Source of the DNA: Rapana venosa
Taxonomy: Eukaryota; Mollusca; Gastropoda; Neogastropoda; Muricidae
Length of the DNA: 64,000 bases
Reading direction: 5' to 3'
NCBI GenBank assembly: GCA_028751875.1
Contig: CM054162.1
Span: forward strand, 1,588,403-1,652,402
Shown here: positions 36,100 to 47,394 of the stretch, piece after piece
How the letters are laid out: each line of letters opens with the position of its first letter
Position numbering within the stretch: position 1 is the first letter of the stretch
Made by a program: the position numbers and the translations under genes
Notes under the pieces: model-generated
Database searches by the model: none
What the model saw: the letters and a program-made list of their open reading frames with translations, nothing else
What the model was told of the DNA's origin: nothing

Positions 36100-36258
36100 A
36101 CATTTGAATTTGTTAGAATATTGTTAATCATTGTTGGTTGTTTGTGTGGGAGCGGTTTGAATGGAAGCACTCTGATTTGTAATTGCAAGATATAGCGCTC
36201 TATAAATTCCATATATTTTTTTTTATTATTATTACTACTATTATTATTAATTATTTTC
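36045..36258 (+). mobile_element. L2/SINE 3'-tail insertion in unit B
   Basis: Holds a GT tract, then GCACTCTGATTTGTAATTGC, ATAGCGCTCTATAAATTCC and an ATT-rich tail. The other units run from GCACAGCGCAT straight to TTCATGTGAC, so this is an insertion. The last 60 bp match the 3' ends of the LINEs at 8.1 and 43.8 kb and of the SINE at 39.1 kb. Confidence 0.8.
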
Positions 36259-36724
36259 GTGCATGTGACATCAGTTACTGTGCAAGCATTGGATGAAAGG
36301 GAAGATACCATTTCAGCTGTGACGTAATGGGCATAGCTTTTTAGACAGACAAACAGACAGACAGACAATCAGACAACCCCCCCCCCCCCCCCCCCCCCGA
36401 ATGTTTTTAACACATTCAGAATGAGGGCAGCAGAGAGAGTGTACTGTGATGGGAGAAAAGACCAGGCAAAGCCACAGGGATAAACGTGACAGACACACAC
36501 AGAGCTGCAGGGCTGATGGTGTTTGAACACACACACACAAGCACACACACACACACGCACACACACACACATGCACACACGCACGCACATACACACACTC
36601 ACACACACACTTACACACATACATACTCACACGCACTCAAACTCACACACACACACACTCACACACATGCACTAGCACAGATACACACACAAACTCACAC
36701 ACACACGCACGCACTCACACACAC

Positions 36725-36769
<45 letters not shown>

Positions 36770-36932
36770 ACACACATACGCACATGCATGTGTTCAGATG
36801 CTGACGAAGCCAGACACACAGCTCGGAGGCCACTGGCAATACCTTCTATGCCCCAAACATGTTTCTGACCTCTGAGTGCATGGAACACAAATACACCACA
36901 CACACACACCACACACACACACACGCACACAC

Positions 36933-36975
<43 letters not shown>

Positions 36976-37085
36976 CACGCACACACACACTTAGATACAC
37001 AAATATGTGCACAAAGAAAACAAACATGCATAAAAAACTACACACATGCACACACATACTCACACATGCTCTGTCCGTCTGTCTG

Positions 37086-37148
<63 letters not shown>

Positions 37149-37164
37149 TTCTCTCTCTTTTCAG

Positions 37165-37360
37165 ACAGTCTCTGACAGTCACATATGGATCAGGGCCAAT
37201 TACCCACAAGGAAAGGCCAGAGAAGTTGTCTCCCATGCCAGGAAGAAAAAAGATAAGTAGTTTCGTCTTTTGCAAATATGCATGGCTGCCTATATGGAAA
37301 GAGGTCGTCCATTTTTACTACCTCCCCCCTCCCCTTGAACTCTTGACAGACAGACAGACA
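37165..37360 (+). repeat. Dispersed repeat P
   Basis: GGATCAGGGCCAATTACCCA, AGGCCAGAGAAGTTGTCTCC and ATGCATGGCTGCCTAT, between a pure (CT)n and a (GACA)n tract. Confidence 0.85.
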
Positions 37361-37431
37361 GACAGACGGAGAGAGAAAGTAAATGAGTGAGTAAGTGAGT
37401 GAGTGAGCTAGTGAGAGAGAGAAAGGGGGGG

Positions 37432-37474
<43 letters not shown>

Positions 37475-37482
37475 CACACACA

Positions 37483-37551
<69 letters not shown>

Positions 37552-38059
37552 CTCAGAGTGTGACAAACCTTGGCCAGACACATAGGGATCAAGGTCAATT
37601 ACCCACCAGGAAAAGCTGGACAAGTTCTCTCCCCTGCCAAGGAAAACAAATCAGCGATTTTTCTTTGGCAGACACAAATAGTTACTTCTGATGAAAGAGG
37701 TGTTCCTTTGCACACTGACCCAGACGCACTTTTCGATCTCCTGATGCTCCAAAGTTTTTCACACTGTACAGCTTTTTGCATGGATGTAAGTCTTTACAAC
37801 TAGGCTTACTATTGGCAAGAATTAGAACCCCCTCCCCTTTCCCACAAAAAAAACCCAAAAACAAAAAGCACCCCCCGAAAAAAGAAAACCAACAAAAACA
37901 CCCACCTAGGCTACTATGATCAACTGTCTAGATTAACGCACTTGCAATCAAACCTGGACCCTATCGAAGCCAGACTTTTCACTTTCTAGGCAAGTGAGTT
38001 ACATCTAGACTACCAATCATAGCAGCCTAGGGTTTTATTTGTTTTTTGGTGTGTGTGTT

Positions 38060-38420
38060 TTTGGGGAGGGTCCAGGGTTGATCGCTGTTTCTGCCGCAAA
38101 CTTTCCCCCTCATACACAAGTCCAGGCGTGATGGTCAGCCTCTAGTCTTCTGGAGGAGACAATGAACCCAGCTACCATGTGCAACACGTTTTAGCTCACG
38201 TAAACTACCCCAAGACAGCTAGAGAAATGTCCCTGATAAAATTCTGTTAAAAAAATAATGAAGTCTCTCTGATAAGAGAAACAGATACACCTGCAGACAG
38301 GAAAAAGAAAAAGAAGAAAAACTGGATGGCACTGCTCTTGTGACTACAGCAGCTTGAATCTCACACAGAGGAAATCTGCCATGATATGGAGAGGTTTACA
38401 AATACAACATCTTCATGGTG
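38060..38420 (+). mobile_element. Old SINE of the same family as 38671-39160
   Basis: AGGGTCCAGGGTTGATCGCT sits in the B-box position. Then come TAGTCTTCTGGAGGAGACAA, AAATGTCCCTGATAAAATTC, ATGGCACTGCTCTTGTGAC and GAGGAAATCTGCCATGAT. It parallels 38671-39160 block by block at lower identity, and is shared with 47395-47790, so it predates the duplication. Confidence 0.8.
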
Positions 38421-38670
38421 TGGAGGATGTGTGTTTTCCTCTTGTCTATCATTTTTGCAGAGACAGAAGTGGAGGAAATCAAGTGTAGGTAAGCACTTAC
38501 AACTGTTCAATCATTTGTGAACATGTTTTTCAAGGATTTGATTTAAGGGGGTAAAAACATGCTAGAAAGTGACATATTTTACTGAGGGCATGTTAAGCAT
38601 TTCTGGGTAAGAACCATGCCTGTTGCCTGACCTGGCTTGTGTGTCAGCTCCTGGATGAGCCTTCGTCAGA

Positions 38671-39160
38671 TCGTGGTGGATCGGTGGTCTAGAGGTAACG
38701 CGCCTGTCTAGAAAGCGAAAAGTCCGGGTCTGAAGTGTGCGCGGTTCGTATCCCGTTTGGACCGGAAAATTTTTCCCCCATCCATTAGACCATGAGTGGT
38801 AGTCTGGGCGCTAGTCTTTCGGATGAGACGACAAACCGAGGTCCCGTGTGTTACACGTAATTATTTAGCCTTGTAAAAGAACCCACGGCAACAAGAGAGT
38901 TGTCCCTGGCAAAATTCTTAGAAAAAAGCCACTCTGATAGGGAAACAAAATACAGTTGCAGACATGAAAAAGAAAAAAATGGGTAGCGCAGCGCTTTGTG
39001 GCGACGCGTTCTCCCGCTCTCCCCGGGGAGAGCAGCCCGAATTTCACGGAGAGAAATCTGCCGTGACTTAAAGTGGTATGAAATGAAATCTGAGCGCTTT
39101 TATTTGTTGCTTTACAAGATTCAGCGCTATATAAATTCCATACATTATTATTATTATTAA
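38671..39160 (+). mobile_element. tRNA-derived SINE with Nin-DC-like central domain and L2-like tail
   Basis: The 490-bp element begins with a tRNA-like head: A-box-like GGTCTAGAGGTAACGC and B-box-like GCGGTTCGTATCCCG (about 38742-38757). The centre has AAGAACCCACGGCAACAAG, GTTGTCCCTGGCAAAATTC and GGGGAGAGCAGCCCGAATTT, which I recall as typical of the conserved Nin-DC domain of metazoan SINEs; that name is from memory. The 3' end, CAAGATTCAGCGCTATATAA to (ATT)n, matches the local L2-like LINE tail. Paralogue X' at 48115-48130 shows the empty site. Confidence 0.88.
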
Positions 39161-39451
39161 GTCCCTGCTGTGGTACCTTACAGCAGATACTTTTCAGAAT
39201 TGAGAAGTGTGAATCATATTCACAAAAATACTTGATCTTTCTGTGGTCTTTTGAAGCTGCCTTTGAAACAAAAATGATAAAAGGAAGAAGACAATATGCT
39301 TAAACTATAAGTAGCACCAAATATGTTGTCTCTTTTTATTTTTCGTGAGTTTAATCTTGGCAGAGGTCACTTATTTTTTCTCAAATTTTTCTAACCTCAG
39401 CTTCAGATATTGTAGTTTAATGCAGTTGCACATTTGTGTTTAAATTTATTC

Positions 39452-39453
<2 letters not shown>

Positions 39454-39518
<65 letters not shown>
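39454..39518. repeat. (GA)n microsatellite
   Basis: Uninterrupted GA, about 32 repeats. Confidence 0.97.
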
Positions 39519-39521
<3 letters not shown>

Positions 39522-40755
39522 ACAAAAACAAACAATCAAACAAACAAACAAAAATGCTACCTACATTATGCATGTGCCAGATCGTCCCACAATGAGGATG
39601 CCACATAAGCCATCTGGGTATGGCTGTGGCCAGGACATTGAAATGAGCGACATGGGAACAGCAGGACGGGGACGTCACAGAAAATGAGGAAATGAATACC
39701 CCCACCAACCAAAACAAATAAACAAACAAACAAAACAAACAAACAAACAAACAAAGAAAACAAAGCAAGCAAACAAACAACAATTGCCTGTTCTAAAACA
39801 TTCCCACATCTTAATAGTGCATGCCAGAAGCATAGTGCTGTTGCAGTAAAGTTATCATTTTCTTTTGCAGTGTGTCTGGATTTTTTGTTTGTTTGTTTTG
39901 CTTTAGTTGCTTTGTTGGTTGGTTTCTGTGTAGCAAAGTTTACTTGCTGTGGTCTGTTGTGTGTGTTTAGTGGAATTTCAGGTTTATTTTGTCTTTGTTT
40001 GTAGGGTTTTTACGTTGTTGTTGGTGGTGTTCTTCACTGTGTTTTGTTGTCTTTAGTTGTGTTTGCTTTATATCAATTATGGTGTCTTTTTTGTTTTTGG
40101 TAGCTTCTATAGTGGGTTAATAAAAAAATACGCTTATAAAGCAATCATCTATTTTTGGTCAAACTTATAACAGTAGATATGATCCATCCTATAGACTTAG
40201 ACTTGCATTACCACATCAAACAGCCTCCCTCAACTATAACAAGATCAATATCAAAGAAAATAAAATAAACAAATTGGCTGCTACAATGTCTTTAAAACTG
40301 GGACAATATCAACACACAAGCTAGTTGAGAAAATTCAACTAACCTTAGATAAATCATTTGGTTTAAACATTGTTTATTCAATAAACACGCTTCCTACCAG
40401 ACAAGAAGACAGCGAGGGAAAAGCATCAAGCTTCAGCCTATTCTAAACCCCATCCCTATGGTCATTTTTCCAGGCAGAGCAAGCTCAGTGAAAGAAACAT
40501 AACCCCGATTGCAAGGGACGTAATCATCTGGATAAACAAAGGTGATAAATCTGACACCCAAGAAGGGCAGTGTTACATTTGGCGGAAAGCAAACAAACCC
40601 AACGAGGCAACTCTGCCCAGAGCAAGGAACAATCTTTGTCTGCTAAAGAGGGAATGACGGCCTCTGATTGGGAAGGGACATAACCAATCATGTTTTATCC
40701 AGAAGATAAATTACCCTGATTCAGATATATTAGGCAGCTTGTCAGATTCTGTTGG

Positions 40756-40787
<32 letters not shown>

Positions 40788-41558
40788 TAAACAGACGAAC
40801 AGAGAGAGAGAGAGAGAGAGAGAGAGATAGGCAGAGACAGAGACAGAGACTCACTGACAGACAAAGACAGACAGGCAAACAAAGGCAGGCAGACAGAAAA
40901 ATATAGACAAAATGAAAGACAGAGACAGACAGACAGAGACAAAGAGACAAAGACAGAGAAAGAGATAGAGAGAGAGACAGAGACAGACAGAGAGAGGGGC
41001 AGAGGGAGAGAGAGTGACAGAGACAGACAGACAGTGAGAGAGGTTTCTTCTCTTTTCTTTGTTTTTTTCTTCTAAAATCAGACAACAGATCAGTTCAAGA
41101 ACACAGTTCAAGACAGCCTCAATGGAAAAAGTTCTACATACATTTATCAGAGAGAAAAAGGTCATGAGAGATAAAAAACACCAACAAAAAAGAAGAAAAC
41201 AATAGTAGAGCAGGTGAGCAGACTCATTAAGAGAAATTACATGATACGGTGACTCAGTCTGATCAAGGAAAGGAGGGGAGGAGCAGACTGGTCTGAACAT
41301 GTAAAACAGCTTTTAAGAAGAAGAGAGAGGAGAGAGGAGAGAAGAGAGAGAGAGGAGAGAGTGAGAGAGAGAGAGAGAGAAGGAGAGAGAGTAGAAGAGA
41401 GAGAGAGAGAGGAAAGAGAGAAGAGAGAGAGATGAGAAGGAGAAGAGAAGAGAGAGAGGAAAGAGAGAGAGAGAGTGAGAGAAGAGAGAAAGAGAAAAAG
41501 AGAGAGAGAGGAAGAGAGAAAGAGAGAGAGAGAGAGTGAGAGAGAGAGAAGAGAGAAG

Positions 41559-41605
<47 letters not shown>

Positions 41606-41655
41606 AGAGAGAGAAAATAAGAGAGAAAGAGAGAGAGAGAAGAGAGAGGAGTAGA

Positions 41656-41700
<45 letters not shown>

Positions 41701-41880
41701 AAGAGAGAGAGGATGAGAGAGATGAGAGAGAGAGTGAGAGAGAGAGAGAGAGAGAAGAAGTTTGAGAAGAGAGAGAGAGAGAGGAGAGAGAGAGGAGGGA
41801 GAGAGCGTGAAAGATGTATGAATAGAGAAAGAGAGAGAGAGTTTGAAGAGAGAGAGAAAGAGAGAGTGAAAAATGGAGAT

Positions 41881-41969
<89 letters not shown>

Positions 41970-42014
41970 AGAGAGAGAGAAGAGAGAGAGAGAGATAGCT
42001 TGCATGCTTACTAG
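39519..42014. repeat. Segment Y', copy 2, plus GA array
   Basis: 39710-41060 matches 32438-34150, and 39500-42020 matches the inverted copy at 4652-6090. 41061-41300 is found in the inverted copy but not in Y, which is cut there. A GA array of about 680 bp runs at 41315-41995 and its ORFs are artefacts. A P fragment on the minus strand is at 40590-40745. No gene. Confidence 0.92.
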
Positions 42015-42397
42015 GTGCTTATACTTTGAAGGGAGAGAAATGATCTAACATTTCCTTAGTGGTACAGGGCCCTGATTATCATGCATCTGTGTAGAGGACA
42101 GGCAATGGTGTCACTGGAAGTTTGTGTGAACAAGAACAAGAACACAATCATGAGCAGGATAAAAGAACATTATCTATTGCTATAGAAGTCCAGAAGGTGT
42201 GTTTGTGTTTGTGTGCGTGTGCATGTGTGTGTGCCTGTGTGCACACATAATAATATATGTATGTGTAGGTGTGCATAAATGTGTGTAAGTATGTGTCTAT
42301 GTGTGGGTTAATGTGTGGTTGTATGTGTTTGTGTGTATGTGTGTGCTTGTGTTTGTGTGTGTGTGCATGTGTGTGTATGTGTTTGTGTGTGCATGCA

Positions 42398-42603
42398 TCT
42401 CATCTCATCTCATGTTATCTGCTCCCATAACCCCTTCCAGGGTTGTAGGGGCACTGAAGTGACGAACGTTGCACCAGTTGGCTCCATTTGCGGCGGTTGT
42501 GGGCAAGTGCCTGGGTTGTGGAGAAGCTCTTCCTGGTCCATTCAGTAATGTTGTCTGCCCATTTCTTCTTCAGCCTGCCTTGCCTTCTCTTCCTCAGCAT
42601 TGT
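42398..42603 (-). mobile_element. RTE-like LINE 3' end inserted in unit C
   Basis: The minus strand encodes RRQGRLKKKWADNITEWTR and ends in a (GATGA)n-like tail (42398-42415 on plus). The same sequence lies at 58445-58630. In unit B, GCATGCATATGCATACC is continuous, so this is an insertion about 205 bp long, heavily 5'-truncated. Confidence 0.8.
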
Positions 42604-43060
42604 ATACCTTCTGGAAATTCCCCATTATGATTTTCCTTTTTTCCATAGCTGTCTTTGTTTCTGGATTGTTCCTCTTTTTTCCACCATGTTTTTGTCTATT
42701 TTCTGCCAATTTGTAATCAAGATTTTAAACATAACAATCCTCTCTCACATCAAAGTTGAATGCGCTGGTCCTGGCCTGTCAGGCGACTTCAAGGCAGCAC
42801 AGAGCATTTTCCTTCATGTGACCTCAGTTTCTGTGTAAGTGTTCCACGATGAAGAGGATACATTTTCAGCTTTGACGTAAAGCACATAGCGTTTCGATAG
42901 ACAGACAGACAGACAGACAGACAAACCCCCAGAAAGTTTTGTTTGAACACATTCAGAATGAGGGCAGCAGAGGAAGTGTACTTTGATGGAAAAAAAGACC
43001 AGGCAAAGCCACAGGGATAAACGTGACAGACACACAGAGCTGCAGGGCTAATGGTGTTTG

Positions 43061-43094
<34 letters not shown>

Positions 43095-43397
43095 CACACA
43101 CACACACACACTCACACATACACACACACACACACTCCCCACACACACACACACATGCATACACAGAGTCAGATGCTGCTGAAGTAAAACACACAGCTTG
43201 GAGGCCACTGGCAATACCTTTCGTGCCCCAAACATATTTCTGACCATTGACATGTGTGCATGTACACACACAGACACACACATACAAATGCAAGCACACA
43301 AGGATCACATGCATGCACACACTCAAACACACATTTATATACACTCATGTGCACAAAGAACACAAATATGCATACAGACATACACGCTCTTCTCTCC

Positions 43398-43433
<36 letters not shown>

Positions 43434-43439
43434 CTTGTC

Positions 43440-43632
43440 TGACAGTCTCTGACAGTCACATAATAATTATGGATCAGGGCCAATTACACACCTAGGAAAG
43501 GCCAGAGAAGTTGTCTCCCCTCTCAGGAAAAAAAGAGAAGCACTTTCATCTTTACCAATATGCATGGCTGCCTATGGCGAAAGATGTCATCCCTTTTTAC
43601 TCCCTCCCACAGACAGAAACTGTTGACCTCTT

Positions 43633-43660
<28 letters not shown>
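43440..43660 (+). repeat. Dispersed repeat P
   Basis: GGATCAGGGCCAATTACACA through ATGCATGGCTGCCTATGG and ACAGAAACTGTTGACC. A short AATAATT insertion interrupts CACATATGGATC. (GACA)n follows. Confidence 0.85.
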
Positions 43661-43666
<6 letters not shown>

Positions 43667-43815
43667 GAAAGTAAGTGAGTGAGTGAGCAATTGAGAGAGA
43701 GACAGAGACAGACAGACAGACAGACAGAGAAAGTGGGTGAGTGAGCGTGCAAGCAAGCAAAAGAGAGAGAGTGTGAAAGAGAGTGAGAGAGAAGCATGCA
43801 AGCTTACTAAATGCT

Positions 43816-45072
43816 TTGCCTATAATAATAATAATAATAATAATAAATGGAACTTATATAGCGCTATATCTTGCAAAGACAAACCAAAGCGCATGCATTC
43901 AACACAATCTTACACAGTCATGCAATCAATGATAAATAATCAAAAGTTTAAACAAACAGATATTTACAAACATGGTGCGATGCAGACAAAATCTATGAAA
44001 TAAAATTTCGATAGTCAAATGTTTTTCAAAAGCACACATACACTCGCACAGGCCGTATACTTTAGCAGGGTGATAGAACATGGGTTAGATATGAAACAGG
44101 AGGGGGGAAGTCTTAGGTTTGAAATAAATATGTTTTGAGGCTGGATTTTAAAATGTCATAACTAGGTTTCTGGCGAAGAGAGAGAGGAAGGTTGTTCCAG
44201 ATGGATGGACCAGAAATAGAGAATGAGCGGAGGCCAACAGTGGATTGGTTGAATCTAGGTATACGTAGGCACAAGGTATCTGCAGTAGATCGGAGGGAAC
44301 GTGAAGGAGTGTACAGGTTAAGACATTCACATAGGTAGGAGGGTGCAGTTTTGTGGAGACATTTGTAACTGAGGGTACTGATTTTATAATCTACTCTCTG
44401 TGGCACAGGCAGCCAGTGGAGAGATCGCAAGAGAGGGGTAATGTGCTCAAATTTTTTCTTTCTGAGAACTAGTCGAGCTGCGGAGTTTTGTATACGTTGA
44501 AGGGAGTGGATAGATGTTGCTGGCAGACCAGCTAAAAGAGAATTGCAATAGTCCAGACGTGAGAGAATGAGAGAAGTGACAAGTTTGGCTGTTGCATCAG
44601 TGGACAGGTACTTTCGAATTGCACTAATACGCCGTAATTGATAGTAGCACGACTGACAGGTCTGTGTGATGAATTTTTTCATAGAGAGTGTGTTGTCGAT
44701 AACGACACCTAGATACTTCACGGAAGTGGATAGAGGGACTGATGTATTGCCAAGTTCTATTGAAGTTGTTGTAATGGAAGAGAGTTTGTGTTTGGTCCCT
44801 ACAAGCATGGCTTCGGTTTTATCTGCGTTTAACTGTAACTTGTTTTGTATCATCCAGTTTTGGATATCTTGAAAGCAGTAGGCCATCTTTGTCAAGAGAG
44901 AAGGCAGATTTTCAGGTGTAACACTACCTTGAATCTGAGAGTCATCTGCATAAAAGTGATGGTTGATATGATGACGGTTTATTATATGTGATAGTGGAGC
45001 AGTATAGAGAGTGAAAAGAACAGGGCCGAGAACTGATCCCTGCGGGACACCACATTCCAGTTTGGCAGTAGT
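43816..45072 (-). mobile_element. 5'-truncated L2/CR1-like LINE between units C and D
   Basis: On the minus strand the element starts inside the RT gene and ends in (TTA)n at 43824-43845. Units A/B read TTTGCCTATGG where this element breaks in after TTTGCCTAT, so it inserted at the C/D junction. The 3' UTR resembles 8135-8470 but has only a short CA stretch. It is less decayed than the 8-kb copy. Confidence 0.9.
44113..45072 (-). CDS. LINE ORF2 C-terminal part (RT motifs B-C onward), open but partial
   Basis: The minus-strand frame is open for about 319 codons from the truncation point to a stop at 44113. The first methionine (44895) is internal and is not a real start. It begins with CGVPQGSVLGP (motif B), followed by FYADDSQIQ (motif C, with Ser where the 9-kb copy has Thr), then QNKLQLNADKTEAMLVGTK, YLGVVIDNTLSMKKF, SRLDYCNSLLAGLPATSIH and LLRSLHWLPVPQR. 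In intact family members this follows an endonuclease and RT fingers, both missing here. The uninterrupted frame suggests a younger insertion than the copy at 8.5-9.7 kb. It cannot make an active enzyme. Confidence 0.88.
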   Translation of the reverse strand, partial: TTAKLECGVPQGSVLGPVLFTLYTAPLSHIINRHHINHHFYADDSQIQGSVTPENLPSLLTKMAYCFQDIQNWMIQNKLQLNADKTEAMLVGTKHKLSSITTTSIELGNTSVPLSTSVKYLGVVIDNTLSMKKFITQTCQSCYYQLRRISAIRKYLSTDATAKLVTSLILSRLDYCNSLLAGLPATSIHSLQRIQNSAARLVLRKKKFEHITPLLRSLHWLPVPQRVDYKISTLSYKCLHKTAPSYLCECLNLYTPSRSLRSTADTLCLRIPRFNQSTVGLRSFSISGPSIWNNLPLSLRQKPSYDILKSSLKTYLFQT

Positions 45073-45186
45073 GGGTAATGGGCCCTGATCCTCACTCCTC
45101 TGTGTAGAGGTCAGGCAATGCTAGTGCTGAATATTGAAAGTTGTGTGTTGGGAGGGGGGATTGTATGTGTATTGATGTGTGTATTG

Positions 45187-45224
<38 letters not shown>

Positions 45225-46161
45225 ATGTGTGTGTTTGTGTGTTTATGTGTGTGTGTGTGTGTGTGTATGCAAAACTTCTGTAAAATGCTCCATGTAATTT
45301 CTCTCTTTAATATCTCTGTCTTTGTTTCTGGTTTTTTCCTTTTCTTATCTTGCTGTCCTTCTTGTCTGTATTCTGCCTTCTTTACAATAAACGTTTAAAC
45401 GATAATTATTTACTCTCATGCCAAAGGTGGATGCACTGTGGGCCTCACCTATCAGGCGCTTAAGGGCAGCACATTTTCATTCACATGACATCAGTTACTG
45501 TGAAAGTGTTTGATGACCAAGAAGATGCCATTTCAGCTCTGACCTAACACGCATATTTTTTGATAGACAGACAGACAGACAGACAGACAGAGAAAAACCC
45601 CAGAAAGTGTTTTTTGAACACATTCAGAATGAGGGCAGCAGAGGAAGTGTACTGTGATGGCAGGAAAGACCAGGCAAAGCCACAGAGATAAACGTGACAG
45701 ACACAGAGAGCTGCAGGGCTGATGGTGTTTGAACATGCACACACATGCACACACACACATACACACACACACACTCACACATACACACACACACACACAC
45801 TCACACACACACACTCACACACACACTCACACACACACACAACACACACACACACACACACTCACACACACACACACATGCACACACACTCTCACACACA
45901 CACACACACATACACACATGCACGCACGCACACACACATTGTTTATTGTTAAGTCCTATAGGGCACTTATTGTAGTTGTAGTTCTCTTTGAATTTCATTT
46001 TTAAATGTTCTTGATCTGTTTATGTTAAGAATACTATTTGTGTATTTCCCTTGTTATTACTTTTAATTACACACACAGACAACACACACACACCACACAC
46101 ACACACACACACACATACTTATACACACCCATGCGCCACCACACAGTGTAGATCTATCTAT

Positions 46162-46217
<56 letters not shown>

Positions 46218-46431
46218 CTCTCTCATTCAGTCTCCTATTTTAGGGCCGTCTGGTATCACTTAAAGTGGAAAGACGTTAAAATTGAAGACTTACTTACATA
46301 CACACACATCCAGATGCTGCTGAAGCAAAACACACATTACTGAGGCCACTGGCAATACTTTTTGTACCCCAAGCATAGTTTTGACTATTGACATGTGCGC
46401 ACACACACACACACACAAATGCACATGCATG

Positions 46432-46500
<69 letters not shown>

Positions 46501-46629
46501 ACATATTAACAAATATACGCTCAAAGAACACAAACATGCATGAAAGCACTCTCTATCTCTTGCTCTCTCTCTCACACACACACAGTTGTTCTCTCTTTCT
46601 CTCTCTGCCTTTCCCTATCTCCCTTCCTA

Positions 46630-46673
<44 letters not shown>

Positions 46674-46985
46674 GTCAGACAGAATCTGACAGTCACATAT
46701 GGATCAGGGCCAATTACCCACCAGGAAAGGCCAGAGAAGTTGTCTCCCCTCCCAGGAAAAAAAGAGAAGTACTTTCATCTTTACCAATATGCATGGCTGC
46801 CTGTGTCGAAAGAGGTCGTCCCTTTTTACCCCCTCCCACAGACAGAAACTGTTGACCTCTTGACAGACAGACAGACAGACAGAGAAAGTAAGTGAGTGTG
46901 GGAGCAAGTGAGAGAGAGAGAGAGGCAGACAGACAGAGACAAGAGAGAGAGAAGCAGGTAAGCAGGCAGACAGACAAATACACAC
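45073..46985 (+). repeat. Compound 2-kb unit D
   Basis: CTGATCCTCACTCCTCTGTG, (GT)n at 45190-45270, T-rich segment, core Q near 45440, (GACA)n, GCAGAGGAAGTGTACTGTG, AC arrays at 45736-45940 and 46400-46495, CAGATGCTGCTGAAGCAAAA (46311), CT tract, P core, (GACA)n. Confidence 0.9.
46675..46880 (+). repeat. Dispersed repeat P
   Basis: GGATCAGGGCCAATTACCCA through CCTGTGTCGAAAGAGGTCGT and ACAGAAACTGTTGACC, bracketed by (CT)n and (GACA)n. Confidence 0.85.
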
Positions 46986-47394
46986 ACACACACACACACA
47001 CCTTAGAGTGTGAAAAACCTTGGCCAGACACATAGGGATCAGGGTCAATTACCCACCAGGAAAAGTTGGATAAGTTTTCTCCCCTGCCAAGGAAAACAAA
47101 TCAGTGATTTTTATTTTATTTTTATTTGGCAGACACAAATAGTTACTTCTGATGAAAGAGGTGTTCCTTTGTACACTGACCCAAGCACATGTTTTTTATC
47201 TCCTGAAGCTCCAAAGTTTGCTCATACTGTGCAGGTTTTTGCATGACTGTCAATCTGTCTACCTGGGCTTACTTCTGGCAAAGCATTAGAACCCCCCCCC
47301 CCTAGAAAAACCCACACAAAAAGTCACACCCCCAAAAATCAACAACAACAAAACAAAACAAAAACAAACAAAACCCTAGGCTACTATGATTGTT

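Larger units (their letters stand above)
35585..37560 (+). repeat. Compound 2-kb unit B
   Basis: Starts CTGATCCTCACTCATCTATG and contains (GT)n, a T-rich segment with CCTGGATTGTTC, core Q near 36010, (GACA)n, AC arrays, P core at 37165-37360, (GACA)n, and GA, CT and AC tracts. A SINE/LINE tail interrupts Q at 36045-36258. Poly-G is at 35836-35848 and poly-C at 36377-36398. Confidence 0.9.
37561..39450. repeat. Segment X, copy 1 of large duplication
   Basis: Colinear with 46986-48450. Both start with CTTGGCCAGACACATAGGGA (P variant, 37565-37780), then a decayed SINE (38060-38420), ATCTTCATGGTG, TGGATGAGCCTTCGTCAG and CAGAATTGAGAAGTGT. X alone carries the SINE at 38671-39160. No gene. Confidence 0.92.
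42015..43815 (+). repeat. Compound 2-kb unit C
   Basis: Order as in unit B: CTGATTATCATGCATCTGTG, AACAAGAACAAGAACAC, (GT)n, T-rich segment, core Q near 42765, (GACA)n, AC arrays, CAGATGCTGCTGAAGTAAAA (43170), CT/AT tract, P core at 43440-43660, (GACA)n. An RTE-like fragment is inserted at 42398-42603. Confidence 0.9.

Noticed and set aside
41313..42005. 230-codon Ser/Leu ORF and 143-codon Arg/Glu ORF
   Set aside because: Translation of a GA/CT array on the two strands.
44113..44895. 260-codon host gene starting at the methionine at 44895
   Set aside because: The frame is open upstream to the element's truncation point and the protein is a LINE ORF2 C-terminus.
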